64,000 nucleotides of DNA, from the NCBI GenBank assembly GCA_037042915.1, contig CM073198.1, forward strand, positions 3,906,001 to 3,970,000, read 5' to 3'. The notes beneath the pieces are model-generated. The model did no database searches. It saw only the letters and a list, made by a program, of their open reading frames with translations, and was not told the origin of the DNA. Source of the stretch: Auricularia sp. M13. Lineage: Eukaryota > Basidiomycota > Agaricomycetes > Auriculariales > Auriculariaceae. Positions 35,163 to 46,004 of this stretch are shown here, one piece after another; position 1 is the first letter of the stretch; each line of letters starts with the position of its first letter. Position numbers and translations under genes: made by a program.

Positions 35163-35521
35163 TCCCAGCTCATCTTTCGTGCATTCTCTCCCTCAAACAT
35201 CATTGTATCATTATGCCCACCGCTTCGATTTGTAGCTCTTACTCCCACTTCCTGAGGTCTGAAGTCGCTCATTTTCATGGTCCCCATTAGATACTGTAGC
35301 ATAAAACCAACATCAACACATTCCTACACACAATGTACCTTAGAATCACCCTTAATCTACAGTAGAATACATCCCGAGGCTTCGCTGAATTTTGTCGACA
35401 AGCATTTTGCTCCGAGGACTCCGGATTCCGGAAGTCCGGATCTGCAGCCGCCTTTTAGAAGTCCGCCGCCACATCCTTTCAACTTGTCTTTTTCGTGCTT
35501 TTGGTCTAGGATTGATCGACG

Positions 35522-36539
35522 ATGGAGAACGTAGAACCCTTTATCATCGACGGCAAGGTCGTTGGTCAATCTTTCACGCTCGACCCGGATCGCCTTCCAA
35601 AAGGCTCCATCGTCATCGCGCCGAACACAGGCAGCCCGGTTGTGATGTCCCAGGAGGATTTCTTTGATAAAATCCCTGACATGGGACCTATGGTACGCTT
35701 TATTCTACTAATATATCGCGTTACTGATGATGGACACCAGATACGCCCGTGTGCGCGCTGCATGAAGCGCCCGCCCGTGCAGGGCGCGTTTAAGCAGTGC
35801 GCGCGATGCAAAATGAGCAATTATTGCAGGTGCGCTGCTCGGTGCGCTTAAATGTCTGCGATTGACGCGCGAACTGCATTAGTCCTGAGTGTCAAAAGTG
35901 CGTTCTATTGTAAGCGCCCCACCCGTGCGTGGCTGACTTTTGTCCTCAAGGGCTCATTGGAAAGAGCATAAACCAATGTGCACGAGCCGCGTTGAGGCCC
36001 TCGAAAAGATCAAGGCTGCCGAGGCGGAAGCTGTAAAGGCCGGCCAGCCATATTACAGCCAGCTTGTGCTGCAGCAGTGGTATCAGCAGAAGAGCAACAT
36101 TGTCGAATACGCTGTACGTTGCGTCTCAACTCGCTTGATTCGAACGCTTACGTTGCGTTCCATTATTAAGGCAATCCACGTCCTTGACGTCGTCAAAGGC
36201 CCCCGGCTCTCGAAATCTCGCACGCACCTCGCGCTGTTCGACCTGGAGTTCGACGAGGACCGTCCGAACGACCCGCTCGCCGTGCGCCTCAAGGACGTCG
36301 TCGCAGGCCCCCTTTCCATCCTCAGCAAGTTCGGGGCATCGACGTACGCGATATTTCAGGAGGCGGCACAGCAGGGCGGCATGATACTTGTGTTCGCCGA
36401 TACGGATAAGAACGTCGTCCATGTCGAGAAGCATCTCCCGGATATGGCGCAACTCTATCTCAGAGGGGACAGGAGGCCAAACCCGCAGTGGAAGCTGATT
36501 ACGAGGATGAATGCCAACAAGAAGGGCACACTGCCTTAG
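35522..36539 (+). CDS. MYND zinc-finger protein, intact
   Basis: Five exons: 35522-35692, 35741-35829, 35883-35897, 35951-36113 and 36171-36539; 268 residues. The MYND finger is assembled over exons 2-4: CARCMKRPPVQGAFKQCARC, KMSNYCSPECQKAHWKEH, KPMC. Exon 3 is only 15 nt and supplies SPECQ, so the zinc site depends on correct inclusion of a micro-exon. The C-terminal half carries AQLYLRGDRRPNPQW and no other domain I recognise. Probably a protein-interaction adaptor. Its 3' end converges on the arrestin-like gene at 36948. Confidence 0.85.
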
Positions 36540-36947
36540 TCGTGCTATCAATTGCATGTGTGTAATCTACTATAACTGTCACGTCTGCTCTCGCTGCGTT
36601 CCCTGTTGATCAGCCATCTACAAGTGTAAAGCTACACCCAATGTATATTGCTAAAACCAGCAGATTGATGATTTTCTTAGTGTCCGGCCCAGGTGATGTC
36701 TACTAAGACTGTCTAGGGACCAGGAACAATGTTGCTAAATAGGTTTATCGTGGCTAGTTCTCCCGGGATTACCCGGAGTGTTCATAGGTGCTCTCAGCCT
36801 CTGGCTGTATAATTACTCCTGACTAGTCTACACCCATCAAATCCAAAGCTATTAGCATCCAAATTATGTACTACTACGAATCGTCCATAACAGGCCTATC
36901 GGCGCAGCCGCGAAGGAATAGTTTCCATAACCAGAGCTTAGCTGATC
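36540..36947. other. Convergent 3' intergenic region
   Basis: About 400 bases between two convergent genes. No open frame of note; presumably both 3' UTRs and terminators. Confidence 0.6.
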
Positions 36948-38701
36948 CTAATACGGGGATGAATGCGGATAGTGATCCGTGACTAGCTTCACAGGCACGG
37001 CGTGCTCGCCGCGCCCTTCACCCCAGGCCACGACGACGAAGTCCTGTGGGGTCACGGATCAATGTGAGGAGTTTGTAGCAGCTAACAACGCACCTCCACG
37101 CAGAGCCCGCCGGCCCGGAACCCCGGGACCTTGTGCAGACGCGCCTGGTCGAGGATGATTTCGGCCTCCCCGCCCTCGCGCAGGACGCCCTCGCCGCACG
37201 CGTAGGCGCCGCACGCGCGCACCGAGCCCAGCGAGACGCTCACGCGGCGCACGAGGTATATCCGTGGCGGCTCGGGCGCGGGAGCGACTTCAGGTTCGTA
37301 GGGCGCCGCGCTGCACGATTGCCGACGGGAGGAGGTGGAAGCGGAGGAGGATGGGGATGAAGGCGACGGGGGGAAGATGGAGAAGGGCCATATGCGGCTG
37401 CTCAGCGACCGCGTGCGCTTATGGGCGCCGGTGGTGACGTTCAGCTCCGAACGCGAGGGCCGCAGCGTCGCTTGGACTGTCGCCTCTGAGGCGCGCCGCA
37501 CGGACTGCAGCGCCGTAGATGGGCGGCGCGGGGAGGGGCTGATGGGCGGCGTTGCTGGAGGGGTGGGTAGTGGCTGGGAGCCTGGGAACCATCCGCGCGC
37601 GGGGTCCGAGAGCTGAACGTGGAGAGGAATGGGGGACGCCAGACAGAATACTCCGGATTTTGGGAGCAGAATCTGAACAAGAACACGGCAATTTAGTGAC
37701 CATTGGGAGGCTACAGGGGCAACGCGCTTACCTCTGATCGCGCTAATGCGGAGGACGACGAAGATAATGATGACGACGGGCCGAGCTCGCGCGCATGCGC
37801 CGACCACAGGTCCGGCGCCGCCTTGAGGACGCTGCCACGCCGTCCTCAACTTCCGGAGGCGGGTTGGACGGCCTTGTGCGCGGACGATATACAAAGGGCG
37901 TCGCGACACTGAATAACCGGTCAGCATTTCGCAATGGATGAAGGTAAGGAAAGACCGACACTTTGGTCTTGTTGAAAAAACGCTTGCTCCTCTTCGTCAC
38001 AACGACGCTGATGCTGTACTCAACTCTGCTCTGAGACAGCCTGCGCGAGGACCACCCTCTGCCGTAATGTGCGCGTCGTAGCTGGGAGGAAGAGCATGCA
38101 GCACACCCCGTTCGTCCTCGAAAGCGGGCGGTACGGCAAAGAGAAACGGCATGAATTCCGGGCAGCTTCTTTCGCCCTCGTCGCCCGCGGTTGCCGTCGA
38201 GGCGTCGAACAGCTCTGCGCCAAGCGCAAGAACCTCCGTCTCCTTGCGCGTCTCTCGGAAACCCTCGCGCGACCCTGTCGAAGCAACGGCCATGCGCACG
38301 CGGCCTACCATGCGCACCGCAACGGCGAGAACGCCGTGCGTGTCCGCCAGCTGCACAGCACCGCGCACGATGGCGTTCCGCGCGTAGACAGGCACCGAGT
38401 CTTCGGTAGACGAGCACTGCAGTACGAGCTTGACGCCGCCGGCGCGGTCAGTCTTGGTGAACTCGAGTAGAGGACGACCGCGACGGCCGGAGGAGGACGA
38501 GGACGAGAGCCGACGCGCGTTGGTGTGCAGCGTTTGTTCATCGCTGCGCGGCCTGAATGAGTACGACGGGCTGGGCGTGGCCGAGGGTGTGTAAAGCGGC
38601 GGGCTGGCGTCGTGTACGTCAAGGAAGAGCAGCGCACTGGGCGTACCCCGCCGTGCCTGCAGGCTCAGGCTGGCCCGCGCGGTCCCAGTGGTAGCCGCCA
38701 T
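36948..38701 (-). pseudogene. Arrestin-like gene with two single-base frameshifts
   Basis: The ATG at 38701 opens a long N-terminal arrestin exon with VKLVLQCSSTEDSVPVYARN and FMPFLFAVPPAFEDERG. At about 38024-38027 one G is missing: LRAE leads into VEYSISVVVTKRSKRFFNK only in the next frame. After an intron, the exon ATPFVYRPRTRPSNPPPEVE changes frame again at about 37829-37833, where one base is missing before VLKAAPDLWSAHAREL. The next exon holds ILLPKSGVFCLASPIPLHVQ, and a 50-nt intron (37093-37044) leads to DFVVVAWGEGRGEHAVPVKL, closing with VTDHYPH. The whole exon plan is otherwise intact, so this may be a working gene with two assembly errors, or a recent pseudogene. Confidence 0.7.
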
Positions 38702-39175
38702 GGTCGGCAGCGGCGAAAGAGAGAGAAGACAGAGAGAGCGAGCAGAGCCAGGCTGGAAGAAGGACCGCCCAAGCTTTTCTAGCAGCGTCGCCAAGTCAAT
38801 TCGACACTAATATCCAGCACACGACAGCAGGGCCAACTATGCTCGAAGCGGTAACCACTTGGGTGCTAGATACGCCCGTAGCACCAACACCATGACCTCA
38901 ACAAGGCACCAGGCCGAGGGCATCACACGTTCCAGTCACACCAACGCTAAAGCAGCAAGACGCCGGCAACAAGCGCGTTGCTGATAGGGGCTCGACAACG
39001 CCGACAACGCTGAGGCATTGGAGTGCTGGGAGTACGTTGAATACATAGACCTCTGAGTGTTGGAAAAGCCGTCCATGTAATTTTCGCGTCTCGGGCCGGT
39101 ATCAGAGACAGTATCGGGCGGAGTTCAGAGCGTGGCATCCCGACCCTGGCTCCGTGACCAGCTTCAGCTCGAGAT
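38702..39175. other. Divergent promoter region
   Basis: About 470 bases between the arrestin-like gene and the F-box pseudogene, both transcribed outward. No gene or clear element seen. Confidence 0.5.
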
Positions 39176-40682
39176 ATGGCAAATGTTCGCGCTCTGCCGC
39201 TGGAGCTCCTCGCGCATAGCTTAATGTTCCTTGTGGACATTCCCGCGCAACAAAAAATGTCCATGTCGCACGTCTGCAGGCAATGGAGAGCCGCCGCCCT
39301 CAGCAGCTCGCAGTTTTGGGCTACAATCAACGCTCACGACATCCTCGACCTCAAAGTGCTGGATACGCTTCTCGAACGCAGTGGTGCGGCGGCGCTGCAT
39401 GTGCGCATTGACCGGGCGGCCGTCGACTAACATGCTATCAATGACGGCAAAAACGACGACTGGACGCATGTCCACGTCAACGACCTGGCTGAGAAACAGC
39501 TCGGCCGTCTGGTCGATCATGCCTCAAGGCTCCAGACGCTCGTGCTCGGCTTCGAGGTTGGAGTGCCCTTTGAGAGGTTGTTACGAAGCGGGCTTTTCTT
39601 CCCCGTACTCGACACCCTGGTCATTCAGAGCGATCAGCCTTGGGACGACAGTGTCGAAATCAACATTTTCTCCGTCAACTGGCTGGCTCCGGCACTTCGG
39701 ACCCTGACGCTGACCTCTGTGTGCCCGGACGCGGGGTGGACCGACTTGCTGCAGAACTCACCGATCTTGGAGAACTTGTCCGTTACAACACGCTACGGCT
39801 CGGGAAACGAAGAGGTCGACGAGCTGCTCGCATCAGCCTTTGGCCTGTGTCATAAGCTGCGGAAATTTACCTGATCGACGACTCCATCCAGGACGACGAC
39901 TTCACAGTTCCAGCGGATGGCTGGAAGCCCAGCACCAGCTTATGCTTCCTGGAACTGAATCTTGGTGTGCTCGGAGAGGAACAACTCTCGAAGGATTGTC
40001 GATACCCTCCATCACCATCACGACTTACAACGGCATCGAGTTTCCCGACGACACGGTGATACCTCTCTTCATGCACGGCATTGGGCGCATCGTAGCAATT
40101 GAAGTCGAACCCGAGCAGAATGTGACTCTTCGCGACGAGACTGGTAACGAGCGCCGCTTGATGATCAAAAAAAACCGCGTCGTGAGCCCGGCATACTTTA
40201 CCGACCTCTGGCAATACGTTTGTACACATCACGATGCCACATCCGCAGCAGCCACATTTGCCGTCACCTCGGAAAACTGGGAGTCCTACTCGGAGATGCC
40301 TTCAGAGGTGCCTCCTCCAACCAATGTCCGACTGCGTTTGACGAGGGACCTCTGGGTCAGACGCGAGGGTCGGAACAGGCAGCCACCGTTGTTTGGTCAG
40401 GGGCAGGACGTCCTGGGTGCCAGCTGCTCGGACATCAGATGCAATGCTCGGCATGTCTCCTTCGACACGGAATGCGCAAATATGGGCGATGTCGCGCCGC
40501 TCAAGGCCGCCCTGACGCGGATAAAGTCACCATCGACCATAGAACTCTGCCTCCACGTCCGATCAAGTCATGTCGATCGTGAGCGATGGATTGGTGAGGG
40601 CTTGGGCATCATAGGTGACCTCAATGCCTCGCACGACAACGATTGGATCCTGTGTGCTCATTGCGCGAGCGTTTCTCACTAG
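39176..40682 (+). pseudogene. F-box pseudogene, distant copy of 7837-9348
   Basis: Begins with VRALPLELLAHSLMFLVD and follows the intact copy closely. A TAA at 39428-39430 replaces the glutamate after RAAVD, and the same frame then continues (HAINDGKNDDW). One base is lost in the CC pair at 39870-39871, so LIDDSIQDDDFTVPADGWKP is in the next frame. A second single-base loss near 39980-39990 moves the frame again, to GLSIPSITITTYNGIEFPDD, and this runs to the natural C-terminus at 40682. One nonsense codon plus two frameshifts make a full-length product impossible. Confidence 0.85.
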
Positions 40683-41342
40683 TGTACCCCCAGCATTGCG
40701 CAGATTGTAAGATATTGTACTTGAATTCAAAAGAAATGTACAGCGCGATTTCCCCAAGTACAGTACAGTTCTGGCGATGATCCACGTGACGAAGGCTGAT
40801 GAGCGAAGTATAAAGTGCATTCCACTGTTTGAAGGCCCCAAGGAAGGACTCATACCTTGTCTCTGGCTGGTACTAACCCACTCTGTCGCCTTCGGTGAAG
40901 CACTGGCGGTGTTGACGCGTTGACGGCTTAATTACACGCTTTCGAAGTCCGACATCTTGCTTTCTGCCGCCCGGCTTGTGATCTGGAAGGCTCTAACTTT
41001 CCGCCTACTTGGCATTCCATCGGGTCAGTCATAATGCAGCGCTGTTGCATGAACAGACACCGCCCAACTGAGTCGTTGCTGCTGTCTCCTGCGGGTTGGA
41101 GAAGAAAATGCTAGCCAACCCGCTCGACGATGGGCTTTCCGCCAAATGTCTCCCGCACTGTGGCAGCCTGGTGGTAGCTTTCTATCTCCAGCTTTGCACG
41201 GGCCTTGAGGACCGGTGAGCGCTGACCAGTGGCCTCACGTGAGGATCCTTCGGGATTGCTGCTGCGGGCAATCTTGTTGGCCGGCTTGTCCAGTCACTAT
41301 AAAGCTCATGGCACGAACGTACGGACCAGGGTGCATCTTGCC
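40683..41342. other. Upstream region of the first carboxypeptidase
   Basis: About 660 bases without a supportable gene. A TATAAAG lies near its end. Confidence 0.5.
41298..41304 (+). promoter_or_regulatory. TATA box of carboxypeptidase 1
   Basis: TATAAAG lies 45 bases upstream of the ATG at 41343. Confidence 0.45.
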
Positions 41343-43386
41343 ATGCTGCTATCGACTATATCCTCGCTATTATTTGCGGGTGCCACGCTCGCGACCTACG
41401 CGCCCATGGCGCAGATGCCGCTGGATTTCCCCGCGCCGGAGCAGGACCTCAATGCGCTCTCGACCGACGACTTCACCACGCTCGTGCACCCGTCGTACCC
41501 CGCGCACAGCGTCCGTATCAAGCGCATTGCCGACTTCTGCGACAAGAAAGTCAAGTCCGTGTGCATGTCCTGGTCGTTGTGCCCAATGCCTTATATTTCA
41601 TCGCGCCAGGTCGTACTCTGGCTACATCGACATCGAAGCTCGCCACTTGTTCTTTTACTTCCATGAAAGCAGGAGTGATCCTGATGCCGACCCTGTCCTC
41701 ATGTGGATCAACGGTACGCACAATGTGTTGGTCTCGCGATGTTTCATTGACCTGTGCGCTAACCAGGTGGACCCGGATGTTCGAGTGCTCTTGGGGCCTT
41801 CATGGAGCTCGGTATGCGGCTTGATGGGCTGCGCTATGATGATGAACTAATCCAAAACGCGAACAGGGCCATGCAGTATTCATGACGCGGACGGGCCGAA
41901 GTACAACCCGCACGCGTGGAACAGCAATGCGAACCTCTTCATTCTCGATGAGCCCATTGGCGTGGGCTTCTCTTATGCTGATCACGGCGAGGCCGTCGTA
42001 TGTGGATTGGGCTTGCTCACATATCTCGTATTTAACTTCTCTGTCTGGCAGACAACAACGGAAGAGGCTGCCGTCGACATTGCAGCCTTTGTCACGGTCT
42101 TCTTCGAAACGTTCAGCAAGTTCAAGGGTCGCCCATTCCACATGAGCGGCGAGAGCTACGGTGTCCGTACTTCCAATCTGTGTTTCCTTGAGTCTGAACT
42201 GTTGCGCTAGGGACGATACCTTCCTGTCTTTGCGTCGGCCGTGTACGACGCCAACGCCAAGGCTGTCGCAGAGGGCCGCACGCCCATCAACTTGCAGAGC
42301 GTCCTCATCGGAAACGGTCTGACCGACGTCCCAAAGTGCGTCTTTCTGTTTTTGGCCGGTCGTTCCATATGTGCTAACCCAAGATTCAGAATGACCTATT
42401 CCTGGTACGATATGGGGTGCACCAGCGCAAGCGTGGACCCTGTCATGCCTATCTCCTCTTGCATTCGCATGAAGGCCGCTGTGCGTGGGATCCATGGGTC
42501 CAGACCGAAGGCACAGGCTGACGCATTGCAGCTGCCGCGGTGCAAAAAATGGCTTGAAGATAGCTGCATTGACAAGTTCGATGCCATCTCGTGCGGCGCG
42601 GCGAATGATTTTTGCTCGATCGAGCTCATGGCGCCTTTCCTGCTCAGCGGTCAGACTTCAATATCTTTATTCTGGCAGATACTGAGCTGCTCTTTGCTAG
42701 GAAAGAACCCTTATAACATCGCGGAGGAGTGTGAGGGCGGGCTGGGAGAAGATCTTTGCTACCCTTTGACGAGGTACGCTCGCGTCTTCCGCGCGAAAAA
42801 TCGGAGTAGTGAACACAGTTACGCGTCTAGACACATTCGCAACTACCTCGACCGGCCGGATGTGCGCAAGAAGCTCGGCGTGCACAAGAGCATAGGAAAC
42901 TTCACAAGCTGCAACTACGACGTTACCGCACGCTTCCGCGCAAACCTGGACCAACTCCACGGTAGCGCTCCCTACGTCGCCGAGCTGCTGCAGCGCGGCG
43001 TTCGCGTGCTTGTTTACGTTGGTGCGTATCTGCGCCATCTTCATGAAGCCGTCCCGCTTTCTGACTTCGCCCGTGCGCAGGCACGTACGACTGGATCTGC
43101 AACTGGGTCGGCAACCTAGCGTGGGTGAGCGCGCTGCAATGGCCAGGGCATGACTCGTTCATCGGCCAGGAGCTGCGCGAATGGACGGTGGACGGCGCGC
43201 GTGCCGGGCTGACGAAGCGGGCCGGACCGCTGACCTACTTGACAGTGGAGGCTGCTGGGCATATGGTAAGCACGAGTCTTGCCAACACCGCGCGCTTCTC
43301 AGCCCACTTCTTCGCAGGTTCCGTACGATAAGCCCGTGCAGGCCCTTGCAATGCTCAATCGCTGGCTCTCGTCGAAAGATCTCTGA
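41343..43386 (+). CDS. Secreted serine carboxypeptidase (S10), copy 1
   Basis: Twelve exons, 488 residues, intact: 41343-41566, 41610-41713, 41767-41811, 41867-41997, 42052-42162, 42211-42335, 42390-42480, 42532-42649, 42701-42773, 42831-43021, 43081-43265 and 43318-43386. A signal peptide (LLSTISSLLFAGATLA) precedes the enzyme. The oxyanion-region motif GGPGCSSALGAF is present. The catalytic Ser is in [16 protein letters not shown], Asp in GTYDWICNWVGN and His in AAGHMVPYDKP. S10 enzymes remove C-terminal residues from peptides at acid pH, in vacuole or secreted. Five internal exons have exactly the same length as in copy 2 (49440-51453), which marks a duplication. The first intron is only 43 nt. 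Confidence 0.9.
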
Positions 43387-44682
43387 GTCTCACCCGCTTC
43401 ACGGGCGAGCTCGCGTGGATACAGGACATCGCCGTTGCCGCCAACGCGTGGAATAGAATCGCCATATAAAACGCGAACAATATAGTTCAGAATGTCCGCG
43501 TTGACAGTGTGATGGTCATGGTGATGGCAGGAGGACAAGCTGCACCCAAATCCGTACAAATAACTTACGACCGCCTATCGATCCGAGACCGGTGATCATC
43601 GCTCTTGGACATGAATACAAAACAAGGCTAGCTAGGTATAGAGGCAGCTACACGAAACAGCCTTCTAAGACACATCCTGCTTTGCAGCCTCAAGAATCAG
43701 TATCATTGGAAGGACACTGATGCTCATGAAACTGCTAGATCCATTGTGATAAGTTAGGAGGATAGGCCGCGGACTACGCCAGCCAAACACCGTGTCCTAC
43801 TGAAACTGTGTCGCTGCGAGCCTCCTAATGAATGCTGAACCACTCCCAGGAACGGTGAGCTTACTCAGAGTTAATGAATCCAGTGCGAATAACTTGAGAC
43901 ATTAACTTTCGCCACGAGTCTTCGGTGTCACGTGACAGAAAAAAAATATCACGTCAAGGTAATTTACAATTGCACCAGCATTCGGAGGGAGGCTTTGTGT
44001 GACGCCTCGGTATATGCTGGGAGGACGAACTCGAAGACTGAAAGCGGACTAAGCCCACCACCCTGGATATGTAAAGCGACAAGCAAAGAGAGCCCGCCAT
44101 GGCCGACTGCGAGAATAGGCAGATAGAATCCCGTAGATAGTACCACCAAACCCGCTAGCGATAAATAAACGCGGGTTCTCTTCGATAGACCGCTGTGAGA
44201 ACGACGACGTGCGTCCATCGGAGTCGGCAAAGCGGTTCGAACCACCTCGAGAAGCTCGCAGATATATTAATTCCAAGATATTAAGTCCCCCAAGTGGTTT
44301 GTGCACGTGTTAAGAGCAGATTCGGTAGTGTTGCCTAGCATCCTGCCGTCTCAAGGGAGGCTGTAGCAGGCAGAAACCCGGAGACGACATCTCCCGCGGG
44401 AAATAAAGCAGAAACATCGCATCCAGGAGTATAAAAGACGCGAGAGCGGCGACGCAAGGGAGTGAAATGCGTTTAACGTTAGCATTTCGATGGTGGGTGT
44501 CGGGAGGCAAAGACGACAAATCATTTGGAGGTCCGCTCGGCGATCGCAGAGTTGGATTTGCACGCCACCTGTGCGACGACGGCAGTCTGCACAAGATGTC
44601 GTTCTTCAACTCGATTGGGTGCGCGCAGCCGCGGAGCCGTTGTCATCCAACATGATCCTGACGATAATCCTGCAGACGAACG
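43387..44682. other. Intergenic, no supportable gene
   Basis: About 1.3 kb between carboxypeptidase 1 and mob2. A strong TATAAAAG lies at 44430-44437, followed by an ATG-initiated 62-codon frame (44467-44655) ahead of the mob2 ATG. If transcription starts at this box, that frame would be an upstream ORF. No other gene seen. Confidence 0.5.
44430..44437 (+). promoter_or_regulatory. TATA box upstream of mob2
   Basis: TATAAAAG lies 246 bases before the mob2 ATG. It would give a 5' UTR of about 210 bases that includes a short upstream frame. Confidence 0.4.
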
Positions 44683-45638
44683 ATGAACAAGTCGACCCGC
44701 GGCGTCCCGCGCAGGTCGCCCACGACGCCGACGTCCCCAGGCGCCTACGACCCTGGAACGCCGTCCATGACCTCGTCGTCGTCGGCACCAGCGCTTAGCA
44801 ACCAGCAGCATCAGCACGAGAAGCCGCTGTACCTCTGCAGCCCTTTTGTTGAGGCCGCGCTAGTAAAGGGGAATTTCAAGACGATCGTCATGCAACCCAA
44901 GTACACAGACCTGACGGAATGGGTCGCTGTCAACAGTGCGTAACATCTGTAAAATTGTCCATCTATGGGTGTCTTAATCGCGGTTGTAGTCTTCGACTTT
45001 TACACCAACATCAACCTCTTCTACGGGGTCGTTGCTGAATTCTGCACCGTCCATACATGCCCGACCATGTGTGCTGGCCACAAGTATGTCTTGAGCTTTT
45101 GCATCACGGCCTTCTACTGAATGCACTCTGCGCAATAGCCTCGAGTATACCTGGATCGACGCGTCCCGGCGACAAGTCAAGCTTCCAGCACCGACATACA
45201 TCGACTATGTCATGACTTGGATCCAGAACCTGCTTGACGACGAGAACGTTTTTCCTACCAAAGCTGGTACGCATCTTGCGCCTGAACGAAAGCAGCACCT
45301 AAACGTTGCTCCAGGGCGCGATTTTCCGCAGAACTTCGCCCAGACAGTGCGCCACGTCTACCGCCAGCTTCTGCGCGTCCTCGCGCACATCTACCACGCG
45401 CATTACCCGCAGGTCAGTCCGTGGTTGCTGACCGTTGCCGGCGCCACCTCTTATACGTTATCAGATCCTCCACCTGCGCTCAGAGCCGCACTTCAACTCG
45501 CTCTTTGCGCACTACCTCGCCTTCGGCGCGCAGTACGAGCTCTTCGACGTCAAGGACGTCAAGGGAACTCCGTCAGCTCCCGTTGGCATCGGCGACTTGT
45601 GGGAGAAGTGGAAGGAGATGGGCATCCTCGAGCAGTGA
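44683..45638 (+). CDS. mob2: Mob2-like kinase activator
   Basis: Five exons: 44683-44935, 44990-45083, 45139-45266, 45315-45412 and 45465-45638; 248 residues, intact. After a basic, serine-rich N-terminus the Mob1/phocein fold begins at CSPFVEAALVKGNFKTIV, which is Mob2-like rather than Mob1-like. Zinc ligands are seen in EFCTVHTCPTM and HIYHAHY. Other conserved text: YIDYVMTWIQNLLDDENVFP and PHFNSLFAHYLAFG. Mob2 proteins bind and activate NDR/LATS-type kinases (Cbk1 or COT1 in fungi) that control polarity and hyphal growth. No kinase partner is in the window. Confidence 0.88.
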
Positions 45639-46004
45639 GCCATACGATGCGTCGTGTACAGTGCTACGTAGATACCCGTCTTCCGCTTGATCTGGAGTTG
45701 CAGACCTGTAAACGAAGTCCGTGTTTCCACGCGTCTCAAGCTTGTCCTGGGTACTCATTGAGCAGATGGTTGCGGGTTATAACCTGATAATCAGAATCCT
45801 GGAAATTTATCTGGTGTCTAAATACCTGGGTCTTCCTGCTGGGCGCCGGTGCCCATTAATGTAGGGTCTTCCTCATTCCGTTGAACTTTAGCTCATCGCA
45901 ATCGTCATCTGGGAGTACGACTGCATTTTGTGAAAGTAAATGAAGAACATCGTGTCGTGACATGTTACAATGAGGCGTTCCGCAAGATCGAAGATTGAGT
46001 GGCA
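45639..46004. other. Convergent 3' region
   Basis: About 370 bases between mob2 and the convergent DUF6535 gene. No gene seen; probably 3' UTRs. Confidence 0.55.
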
